From Canna indica (Eukaryota; Streptophyta; Magnoliopsida; Zingiberales; Cannaceae): DNA of 64,000 bases. The position numbers were made by a program, and so were the translations under genes. Positions within the stretch are counted from its first letter, which is position 1. Every line of letters begins with the position of its first letter. The stretch lies in assembly GCA_034359265.1 (NCBI GenBank), contig CP136898.1:39951501-40015500 (forward strand), read 5' to 3'. A model generated the notes under the pieces. It worked only from the letters and a program-made list of their open reading frames with translations. It made no database searches and was not told where the DNA came from. This document shows positions 1 to 20,120 of this stretch, in pieces.

Positions 1-640
1 TATAATTATATAAATATAAATTAAATTAGATTAATATATTATTTTGTGGTATGTTTATATATTATTATTTAAAATTATAATATAATTTAAATATCTTACT
101 ATTACTTTTTATTATCAAAAAATATTTTTTTTATAATATGATAATAATATTGTATTTCTGAAATAGAATTATTTAATTTTTCAAATTTTAATTTTAATTA
201 TTATGAATATTAAATTATTGTTACAAATTTAATTTAAAATTTAAAATTAATTTATAATTAAAATTTAAAATAATTATTTATTGGAAAAATATAAAAAATA
301 ATTTAAATTTAAATTTTTATAATTTTAAATTAAAATTATATTATAAAATGTGAAAATATCAAAAAATAATTCATAGAATATATAAAAATGTAAAATACTA
401 ATAATATAATAATTTATTTTTGAAAAATCTAAATGTAAATTAATTTATAATTAAAATTTTAAGTAATTATTTTTTAAAATTATACAAATTAGTTCTAAAT
501 TAAAATTATATAATTTCAAATTAAATTTATATTATAAAATATAAAAAATATCAATTTTTTTTATAAACTATTCTATTTGTATATAAACTTATATAAAATA
601 TAATATTTAATTTTAATTTTTTTAAAAAAAAATTACAAAT
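1..640. repeat. AT-rich degenerate tandem repeat
   Basis: The stretch is almost entirely A and T. A block beginning AAATTAATTTATAATTAAAA near 244 recurs near 437, and the sequence after each block stays alignable, including a shared TATATTATAAAAT segment. This implies a degenerate repeat unit of about 194 bp present about twice. No gene is visible. It lies downstream of the spermine synthase gene. Confidence 0.45.
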
Positions 641-749
641 TAACCGTGTAAAGCGCGAATACTGCGGCTAGTATATACAATACCGTGATGGTTGCTGGAA
701 TAAAATACTTCAAATATATACAATACTGCGAAGTTAAAAAAAAAGTGCA

Positions 750-755
750 TTTATT
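750..755 (-). terminator. candidate polyadenylation signal of spermine synthase
   Basis: The minus strand reads AATAAA here, about 285 nt after the spermine synthase stop codon. That is a plausible 3' UTR length for a plant gene. Plant poly(A) signals are loose, so other AT-rich hexamers nearby could serve. The region 640-1038 otherwise holds no recognisable gene and is probably the 3' UTR and its flank. Confidence 0.35.
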
Positions 756-1038
756 TTAGTCATGAGATTATACTGTCTCCAATACTGGCATCATTAGTGA
801 TATTGTGTTCCAATTATTCCACAAATCAATCCATCATTACAAAGATGTGATGGTGGTATCATAACGTTGTTAAATAATACATGAGCGATCATTACCATTC
901 GTATCAGGGTGAGAGCTTGCCATCATCCAAACATATTGCCTCAGCTCAGTCGAAATGGCATCTTCAGCATCCATCGGGCTGCATTACCAACAGTAAGTTC
1001 TTTTCAAAAGACGAACAGAAAAATCTAGCTCAAAGAGA

Positions 1039-11440
<10,402 letters not shown>

Positions 11441-11700
11441 GGATTCTGTTCCTCCTCCTTAGGGCTTCCAGCGTCTAATCAGAACACAAAAAACATTAAG
11501 AATGAAACCTCTATCACACATAAACCACCAACCATCCCCCAAAACACAATCCAACACATCGCAGAGAACGCCGATTAGGGTTCGCACCTCACTAGGGTTT
11601 TCTATTTAGCCGCTTCGCCACGAGGATGAGGAGGACGAGGGCAAGGAGATTTAAAGGCGCACCGTTTTTCGTCGGTGTGGTTTGGACACGCGATACAAAG
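11441..11700 (-). promoter_or_regulatory. 5' leader and proximal promoter of spermine synthase
   Basis: On the minus strand, upstream of the start codon, are two telo-box-like motifs: AACCCTAA at about 11574-11581 and AAACCCTA at 11593-11600. A TATA-like TTTAAAT lies at about 11649-11655. Telo boxes are common near transcription starts of plant housekeeping genes. The exact transcription start cannot be read from sequence. Confidence 0.45.
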
Positions 11701-11796
11701 GCTTCTCGGGGAAGAAGAAGAAGACAGCGAATGGATTCCCCAACGAAGCGCTACGCCACTTTAACCTGTTACAGTTGACGTTAAAAAAAAGTCTGA

Positions 11797-11949
11797 TATG
11801 TCGGTATCGCTGCACCGTCGCCGTATCGGATTCGTCTTCATTTGTTTAATTATTATTACTTCTTTCTACTTCTGCCGTATTAAACAATGACTAGTATGTC
11901 GGTTTCGGGATATCATGACCGTATCGGATTCGTTTCTTTTTAGTTAAAT
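11797..11949. repeat. two diverged direct repeats upstream of spermine synthase
   Basis: The segment TATGTCGGTATCG, then CCGTATCGGATTCGT, then T-rich sequence and TTAATT begins near 11797 and recurs near 11896 as TATGTCGGTTTCG, ATCATGACCGTATCGGATTCG and a T-rich tail with TTAAAT. Spacing is about 99 bp. The repeats are 350-500 bp upstream of the start codon. About 12000-12155 holds an A-run of about 22 bases at 12046 and nothing else I recognise. Confidence 0.65.
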
Positions 11950-12155
11950 TATATCATCACCTTTTTCATTGCCTTTGCCGCGACTTTTTTTCTTTTCCTC
12001 TCTTTTCACGCAATGCTGAGATGCGACCACATTATTTGGGTAATTTAAAAAAAAAAAAAAAAAAAAAATTAGAAACTCACAATAACGGATCGTACTAGGA
12101 TCGAATCATAGATCTTTAAATAACATACAACATATTACCACCAACATTATTAATT

Positions 12156-12726
12156 GGGTAATTGCCGGAATATATTTTGAAGTTTGGATTTTGTCTCAAA
12201 TGTATTCCCAACATGTTGCCACTATTAAATTTCTATCAATTATATTTCTCCGTTAAAATTTTGTCACCTACTCCGTTAATAATGTGACGTGGCTTGCACA
12301 CGTGAATTAAAATATTTTTTTTTATATTTTAACATTTTCTCCATCACCACCCTGCCGGAGAAACCACCGGACCTCGTTAGAGAAATCGCTGAACCGTGCC
12401 GGAGAAATCGTCAGACCGCGCCAGAGAAACCGTCAGATCTCGTTCGTAAACAATTCCAATAGAAAAGAATTCTCCGGCGAGGTCCCGTGATTTCTCCGGC
12501 GAGGTCCATGAGGTGGTGACGGAGAAAGTGTTAAAATATAAAAAATTATATTTTAATCCACGTGTGCAAGCCACGTTACACTATTAACAGAGTAGATGAC
12601 GAAATTTTAACAGATGGATACAATTGATACAAATTTAATAGTTCAGGATACAATTTGGTGAAATGAAAGTTCATGATATATTTGAGACAAAGTCCAAAAT
12701 TCATGATATATTCGGATAATTGACCC
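12156..12726. mobile_element. foldback (long inverted repeat) element
   Basis: The first about 190 bp (from GGGTAATTGCCGGAATATAT) and the last about 200 bp are inverted repeats of each other: the right end, reverse complemented, reads GGGTCAATTATCCGAATATA. Matching internal blocks include ACGTGGCTTGCACACGTG on the left and CACGTGTGCAAGCCACGT on the right. The central loop carries short repeats of GCCGGAGAAACCGTCAGA type. The flanks TATTAATT and CTTTAATT may be a degraded duplication. No protein is encoded. It resembles foldback or Mutator-like non-autonomous elements. Confidence 0.7.
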
Positions 12727-13230
12727 CTTTAATTCATACATTTTAAGTGGAAATTATTAGTGCCTCTCTTTGCTAATCTACATGGTAATGTTTGGTACAT
12801 GTGGAGCCTACCGTGAGACCGAGTGAATCTTACCTGCTCCGCAATAGTTGGTACTCGGAGTTAGGTGAACGTCGCCGCACATAGACAACATCCTAGCAGC
12901 AGTCTTCCTCCGCTACTTGAAAACGCTGAAACGGTTAGGCCAGAGTGACGCTTTGGTACCCGCCAACCTCTCACCAGAAGAAACACATTGCTTGATCAAC
13001 GACCTTCAGGAGAAGAACCAATAGTTAGCAGCACAGGTCGAGACGCTGAGGTGGTCCCGAGAACAACACCCGGCCAAACACGAGCGCCATCGCTCAAAAC
13101 ACGACGAAGATAACCACTTTGAGAGATCCGGGAGGCGAGATGAGGTCTCCCGCACACATCATCGGAGAGAAGAGGAGGACACCAGGGTCACAAAGGCCAC
13201 TCCTCCCCCCATCGTCGACTCAGGACCCTT

Positions 13231-13708
13231 CTCCGAGAACATCATGGTAGTCCGACTCCCCGACAACTTCAAGCTGCCGACCACTCTCCAGCCCTACAAC
13301 GACACAAGTGATTAGGTCGCTCACCTGACAATGTTCAGGTCAATGATGCTCCTCAACAGTGCAACTAATCTCATCATCTGCCGAGCCTTTCCAACCTTCA
13401 TGGAAAAGGCCGCACTGCTTTAGTTTTCTACCCTCCTGTCAGGGTCCATACACACCTTTCAGGAGATCTCCCGAGCCTTCACCAACCAGTTCTCTTCATC
13501 ACGGATCTACTCAAAGATCAAAGGCTCCCTCCATTACATCAAGCAGGAACAACATGAATCACTGAGAGACTACCTAAAGAGATTCCATGCGGCAGCCATG
13601 GAGATCCCCAACCTCGACCCACACGTCAAACTATTTTTCATCAACGTAGTCTAAAGCCTGGGCACTTTGCTGACTAGATCACCCTGGCAAAACCCAAGGA
13701 CATGGCCC
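13231..13708 (+). pseudogene. gypsy copy 1 gag fragment
   Basis: Translation resembles the plant retrotransposon gag domain: LPDNFKLPTTLQPYN, then MFRSMMLLNSATN, AFPTF, IHTFQEISRAFTNQFSSSRI, and YLKRFHAAAMEIPNLDPHVK. In-frame TAG codons interrupt it, for example just after the YNDTSD segment and in place of a tryptophan before FSTLL. The frame breaks at the solo LTR at 13709 and gag-like sequence resumes at 15342 with KVASYMEMKEL. The related copy 2 keeps the tryptophan. The upstream part (12830-13230) is the charged N-terminal gag region. Confidence 0.8.
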
Positions 13709-15341
13709 TATTGGCCTAAGATTTTCTACCTTGGTCTTAATCTGAGTTTTGATGATAACAAACATGGAACTAATGTTTCATTGAGAAATATTTTCAGGTT
13801 CCATATCGGTTAGCGCTCGACGTCCCCGATCGGAAAAATTAGAGAAATCGGCAAGGACGCTCGTCGACGCTCGGGATTCTTCGAAAAGTTAGAGTTTAGG
13901 TTTAGGGTGTCTAGAATGTAATGTAATCCTCTTTATAATGCAAAGAATCCAAAAAAAATCAAATTCGAACCCCAAAACATGAAAACTTGGAAACCGCCCT
14001 GAAATTCACTAAGCCTAGAGAGCTCCTTGGAGGGCTATATGACCTAGACATTTTATTGACACAAAAAATGACGGTAATTATTCCTTGGGTAAAAACTAGA
14101 TAACGAGGTATTTTTGAAGAATTTTTAGAAGCCTTTAGCCTACACATACTTGACCCGGGAGATTAGAACATTTCTGTTTTTCGAAAATTTGTATTAGACC
14201 CAAAAAACTAGATTTTGATTCTTAAGGATTTTGATTTTTTAGATATTTTTATTGAATTCAAACGGGGGGTAATCCTTATATAACATTTATGTTTTAAAGT
14301 TATTAACTTAAAATTAAGAAGACTTAGCGAAGACGGAACCAAAAATCAAACAAATAAGCAAAAAACGACCCAAACCAAGCAGTCTACCCAGTTTCGGTCG
14401 ATCGAATGCTGCAAAAAACTGGTAGTAAGCGCGCAAGTCGGTCAATCAAAGTATGCCAGGAAGCGGCAGTTTACTTTCGGTCGACTGACGATCGATCGGC
14501 CATCGATCGGACGACGAAAACGACTAGTTTTCCGCCCGTTGAGCCGCTTGTTTCATGTCTTCTCTTCATGGCTTATAAATAGGAAGCCATGAGAGCCTTC
14601 CTTTGACACTTTTGATCACTCCTACACTTCATTGAGCCATCCTTGATCAATTCCAAGCTTTCATTGAGCCATTACTTAGAGAAATCCTAGTTTGATCTCT
14701 CATTCCTTGAGTTTGCCTTCAAGCTTGATTTGATTCATCATCAATGCATCAAGAGGAGCTAGGATTCATTGTGTTGGAGCTAAGTATTTGTATTATTGTA
14801 TTTTTTTTCTCCATTACTTGTATATTTTCTTATTTATTCCATTGGATTTGAGCTTGTAAAGACCTAGGTTGTTAGGTCTTGAAATTGGGTGATTGCCTTT
14901 GTGTTTGAGGCTTAATTCCACTGGTGTAAACTTAGTTTGCTATGATTAGTTCTTATTGTCCTTAGGATTGAGGTGGAAGAGTGCTCTCGGTAGGAAGACG
15001 AAGACTTTCGGGTGTGGAAGTGCCTTCGGTGTGAGAGCGGAGACTCTCCGGTGAAAACGTCCTCGTTGTAAAGGAAACAAGATAACCTAGTAAATCTAGT
15101 TTGGAAATCCTAAGCGGGGTACTTAGGTAGTGGAGTAGGCATTGGGGCCAAACCACTATAAATCACTGTGTTTGCATTACTTCTCTTGCGTTTGCTTCAT
15201 TAGCATATTCTCTTTGCTTCCGCTTGTTATTGGATTTGTTAAATTGCCTAAGTAACCAAGTAAACGATTAAAATCAGAATTAGGTGAAAGATTTAGTAAA
15301 CACACTATTCACCCCCTCTAGTGTGGCCATTTCACCCAACA
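13709..15341 (+). mobile_element. solo LTR of a SIRE-like copia family (copy A)
   Basis: The left end reads TATTGGCCTAAGATTTTC (a mutated TGTTGG start) and the right end CCATTTCACCCAACA. The same LTR in the other orientation occurs at 47034-48634 and 52454-54229. There is no internal domain, so it formed by LTR-LTR recombination. Adjacent 5-mers GGCCC and TGCCT match poorly. A TATA box TATAAATA is at 14574-14581, preceded by CGGTCGA-rich palindromic sequence. It interrupts gypsy copy 1 gag. Confidence 0.85.
14390..14581 (+). promoter_or_regulatory. U3 palindrome array and TATA box of solo LTR A
   Basis: Motifs CGGTCGATCG, CGGTCGACTG and CGATCGATCGG cluster at about 14394-14516, followed by TATAAATA at 14574. 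In sister LTRs a hairpin lies between array and TATA. Here only the right-hand arm GCCCGTTGA survives. Confidence 0.6.
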
Positions 15342-15789
15342 TGCCTAATTCCGAGAAAAGGTCGCATCTTACATGGAGATGAAAGAACTCTAAGAGGTCA
15401 AAAAGGTCAACATGGGGATCGACAAGGACACCACCGAGGACAAGAAGTATGAGAAGTCCGCCAAGAGGGGCGAAGGCTGAGACCATCGTGACCAGCACCG
15501 AAGTCCAAACAGAACACCGCCGCCATGCGGCGCAACAGGCAATTACGACGATCGCATAGCAAAACTGCTGAGCACCAAAATCCGTAGAGTTATCGACTCC
15601 ATAGCGAGAGGATTTGCCGGATGAGGCAAGACAAGCTCGGCCAAAAAGAAATCCCTTCGAGCTATCATGGCAACCGACGATGCAACTCGCCTATAGAGGC
15701 TACACACACAAACTCTGCTATATCCTTCTATGAATCTGATTTCTAGGGGATTGATAAAAATTTACATGACCCTGTCGTTATCTCTATAA

Positions 15790-17486
15790 TTGCTATTATT
15801 TTCCTTGTCAGGAAAATCTTGGTAAACTAGGGGGCTCAGTTAATAAACCATCGAGTCATTTGCCACAAACTCGTCATCGATCCCCGGGTCAAGTTCGTGG
15901 CGCAGAAGAAAAGAAAGCTTGAGGTCGAGCACCACCAAGCATCTCTCGAAGAGACCTAAAAGCTACTAAAAGCGGGTTTTATCAGACAAATCAAATTCAC
16001 CACATGGCTTGCAAACGTCGTGATGGTCTAAAAGCACTCAAGAAATGGCGAATGTGCGTCTATTTCACCGACCTCAACAAGGCCTATCCAAAGGACTCCT
16101 ACCCACTGACGAGCATAGACAAGCTAGTCAACAGCTCCTCGAGATACTAGTACATGAGCTTCATGAACGCCTATTCAGGCTACAACCAGATCTGAATGTA
16201 TCCGGAAGATGAGGAAAATACAACTTTCATCATCGAGCATACCAACTTCTGCTACAAGGCTTTGGGCTTAAGAATGCTGGGGCTACATACCAACGCATGA
16301 TGAACAAGGTCTTCGAGCAACAGATGAGCTGAAACATAGAGGTGTATATAGACAACATGGTCGCCAAAACACCAGCCATCGGAGACCGCTGTAGCGATCT
16401 CATCGAGATCTTCAGCCAACTTTGGCACTACAACATTAGACTAAACCTGGACAAATGTACCTTCAAAGTCCATAGTGGAAAGTTCCTTGGTTTCATGATT
16501 ACGAACCGAGGAATTAAGGCCAATCCTAAAAAGTTTCGGGCTATCCAGGAGATGCATAGCCCGCGCAACATCAAAGAAGTACAACAACTCACTAGAAGAA
16601 TGGCCGCCCTACCCAGGTTCTCCTTCAGGTCGGTCGATAGTGTCACACCCTTTTCAAGATCTTGAGAAAGAAATAGGACTTCCAGTGGAACTCAAGAATT
16701 TCCTCACCAGCACACTTGTTCTAGATAAGCCACAACCAGGAGAGACATTCTTCCTCTACCTTACGGTCATAGAAAATGCCCTCAGCTCGATACTAGTCCT
16801 CGAATAGGGAAAGGATCATAAAGTGGTCTACTTCGTTAGCAAGGTCCTCCAAGGACCCGAAATAAGATACCAGGTGCTAGAAAAGCTCGCCTTCGCCTTG
16901 GTCATCCCGGTTAGAAAATTAAGGTCGTACTTTTAGAGTCACCATATGCAAATACGAACAGAACAATCGATTAGGCAGGTCCTAGCCAAGCCCGAGCTCA
17001 TCGGGTGAATGATATCTTGGACAGTAGAGCTCTTAGAGTTCAGTAACGAATATCAACCTAGAGACCTCATCAAAGCCCAAACACTTACAAACTTCGTCGT
17101 AGAATTCACATACCAGGAAGGCATCCCCAACCAAGTCAAAACTTGGACGTTGTTCATGGACGATGCCTCCAAATGAAAACGGAAGCAGAGTCGGCATCAT
17201 TCTGGAGAATGGCCAAGGAATCACCTAAAGTAGTCCCTCCAATTCCAATTCAGAGCCAGCAACAAACAAGAAGAATACAAAGTCATGATAGTCGAGTTGA
17301 AGCTCGCCCAGGACGTGAAAAGCCCAAAATATGATCATAAAAAGTGACTCATAGCTTGTCGCGGGACAAGTCAACAATAATTGTCAAGCAATGGACCCCT
17401 CCCTTGAAAGGTACCTCTCACTAGTACATCATTTAATTACTAACTTCGACAATTGTGTGATTTAGAACATACCTCTGGAGGAAAAC
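15790..17486 (+). pseudogene. gypsy copy 1 protease, reverse transcriptase and RNase H (broken)
   Basis: Protease is recognisable from the GIDKNLHDPVVISII segment at about 15750, but the active-site triplet aligned with Asp-Thr-Gly reads Asn-stop-Gly at 15825-15833. RT blocks include YFTDLNKAYPKDSYPL and NKVFEQQMS. The catalytic motif is YIDN (16345-16356) where Y-x-D-D is expected. LDKCTFKVHSGKFLGFMITN follows at about 16450. RNase H continues to 17486 and ends at the codons for EEN, where the copia element is inserted; the downstream fragment resumes with TTGADLLSKLASS at about 28083. Several stops are present. Confidence 0.8.
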
Positions 17487-19254
17487 TATTGGGATGGAAG
17501 AAGAGCACAACGGAAAAAGTGATTTTTAAAAAAAATACAAACCATCCCAAAACTAGCGATCAATTTTAGCAATCTTTAAGGAATTCAATCTACGAGTAGA
17601 AGGAGATGATATACCTTATACCGTGGATGGTAAGGCTGCTCCTATCCCCGTTTCAAGATATCCAAGCGCACGTCCTCCAATGGAAGGTCCACACCAAATG
17701 CCTTGCAACCAAGAGACAGAGAACACCAAGACCCGTTGTGGCTCAACGGAGAGGGAAACTCAACCCCAAAACGCACCTAGGTGAAGCCGGCCCTCGTTGT
17801 CCTCCTTGGACTCCTCCAAGAAGATGAAGGAGATGACACACCCAAGAGGAAAAGACCTCCAAATCGGCTTCATAAACCCGGGAAGGAGGAGCTTGATGGC
17901 CAGCCACCCATGGAGATCAAGAGGAGCTCTTTGGAGTCTTGGTCTCCAAGAAGCTTCTCAAGAATCCAAGCCTTTGCTTCTCTCCAAGATCTCTAACCAA
18001 TTTGCTTAACCCCTCTCAAAGGAGGTTAGGCCATCTATTTATAAGGTGAGTAGGTGGGGTGGCCCCCATGGTGTGCACCCCCCCCTTTTTAAATCCTCTC
18101 ACTGGAATTCAAAATTCTGGGGTTTGCCTCCAAAATAATAATTTATATTTAATGGATTTATAATTAATTCAAAATTAATTAAATCCAACTAAATATAAAC
18201 TTTAATTTATCTATATAAATTAAATTCTAATTGATTGGGATTTATCATGTGTCAATCCCTACAATTTAGAGATGCTGTACAAATTAGAGTTACCGATGAA
18301 CTTCCTCGCATATTCGTTCCTATAGAAAATATCTTTCCTATTATGTTCGTAAACGAGATCCGTGATCGTGTTGCAGCATATCCATACTAGTAGACATATA
18401 GTGCCATATTCGGACTTTATCTCATAAGATTTGTTATGAGGTTAGCCTGTTGTGTGTGACCCATTAGGGCCCACACTAAGCCAATAGTGAGTTGTGCATA
18501 ACGGAGAGTCGGATATGATAGAATGACTTCTATTCGAATCTTACGAGCCACCACTAAAACCCCTTTAGTGTAGTCGTGAGAGACTTTACTCACAAGTCAA
18601 GATTGACGTCTAGCAACGTGTCATGACTACCCAGATAGTGTGAGGTTCAATCTATAAAGATCGAACGCCCTTTAGTGACCAATTATCGTGCAACTAAGTC
18701 CCTCGGTTACACCGTCCCGAAGTCGGCTAGGGTACGAAAGAAATGTAAAACCCTAATACCGATTCATATGTATTCCACCCGCCAAGATGTCTTCTCAATA
18801 ATAAAACGTCAAAAATATCTTCCTGACTTTCATGTCTACTCTGACTAGAGATTCCCCAATCGACACTTGTAGGGATACATAGGACATTATCTCCTCTCAC
18901 TATGAGTAACCGATTCCATGTTGGTCGCTCACCTACCTCCATGAATGTTTCCCCATGCCTAGTAATATCCGACACATGACGCTGAGGGCCATGTAGGGAT
19001 AAAACCAAGGCAATGGGTTGTCACTCACAAGGTAACCATGACAACCTCAGGTCCAAGGACAACTTGCACCTAATATCACCCGAGGAACATCCCATTGACA
19101 CTTATGTAAGGATTTCATTATGTGTTCCTCTTACAGGTCCGTTCAGTGAACTCATTCCCTAATGAGCACCTGCACTTGTACATTAATGACCGCTCATATA
19201 TAATTATGAGATCAACTACCCCTTATCGTATAAGGCATGTACCAAGTGCACTAG

Positions 19255-19876
19255 TTAGGGTTGTCCAAAATTTGGGTTACATCGAACCAAACCGAAAAAT
19301 TGAACCAAATTATTCGGTTCGATTCGGTTTGAACAATATCAGGTCCAGTTCTTGAACTAAACCGAACCTGAATATTGTGTTCGGTTCGTATCCGATTTTT
19401 GAATTCTGGGAACTGACCCGAACCGAAAACTAAACTAATTTTAAATAATAAATATTTTAATACATTGTAAATGATTTATTGGCCTAATGGATAAGGTGTT
19501 AGTTTAGGGAACTAAAGGTTTTGGGTTCGATCCCCAATTGAGTTAAATTGTATTCTTTATTTTATTTTATAGATTTTCAAGTAATCAAATTGCACATCAA
19601 TTCTTAATTAATTTTAAAAAATAAGAAAAAAGAATTCCAACTTTCATGTGAGAAAAATAGAAAAATGAAAAAATAAGCATGTCGATATGAAAAATGGGGA
19701 AAAAATATATCAAAATTTTAGTTTTTTCGGGTTGGAAACCGAACCGAATCGAATAATTTCGATTTAGGTTAAATCAGTTTAGGAACAATTCGGTTCGGAT
19801 TTGAGTTGGAATTTCAGTAGGAAAAAAAATTCAGTTTGGTTTAGTTCGGTTCGGTTTGAACCGAATGGACAGCCCT
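19255..19876. mobile_element. hAT-like short element in the copia LTR
   Basis: It is absent from the sister LTR, which gives an empty site. Flanking 8-mers are TGCACTAG (19247-19254) and TGCACCAG (19877-19884). Ends are TTAGGGTTGTCC and, reverse complemented, AGGGCTGTCC. The interior is dominated by CGGTTCGG/CCGAACCGAA units. A tRNA-like sequence sits at 19473-19544. No transposase is encoded. Confidence 0.88.
19473..19544 (+). ncRNA. tRNA-like sequence inside a hAT-like element
   Basis: The 72-nt segment has an A-box-like TGGCCTAATGGATAAGG and a B-box-like GGTTCGATCCC. The anticodon-arm region folds as TTAGT, loop TTAGGGA, ACTAA. The T arm folds as TTGGG, loop TTCGATC, CCCAA, with perfect stems. 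The acceptor arms (GATTTAT and TTGAGTT) pair only weakly with wobbles. The D-arm is like plant tRNA-Arg, but the loop would present AGG. No 3' poly(A) or SINE body is evident. It is probably a tRNA-derived relic rather than a functional tRNA. Confidence 0.6.
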
Positions 19877-20120
19877 TGCACCAGTCTATCCGGAATCATC
19901 AATCCCCTAATTGGTGATCCTGCGACTGGGAACATTTAGAACAGGAGCATCTGGATTCCAAGTCTCACTGGCATGATCTCATCATGGCCTTAGAATCAGT
20001 TGTCCGAGATCATGGGGTTCATCACAATCTAATATATATGAAATATAGATGCAGCATATGATGAAAAAGATACCTTATATTATTTATTAACCATAAATAG
20101 TTCCCTACACATCAAGGGCA

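Noticed and set aside
908..1015. Short frames on both strands (MASSASIGLHYQQ on plus, MDAEDAISTELRQYV on minus)
   Set aside because: They fall in the probable 3' UTR of spermine synthase, are very short and lack further exons.
12046..12120. A-run followed by sequence with GATTCGATCC on the minus strand, possible SINE
   Set aside because: No A box, no second feature and no target duplication could be found.
17606..18009. Open frames in the left copia LTR, repeated at 26213-26655
   Set aside because: Both copies are LTR sequence; LTRs of this type do not encode proteins and the frames are not conserved as proteins.
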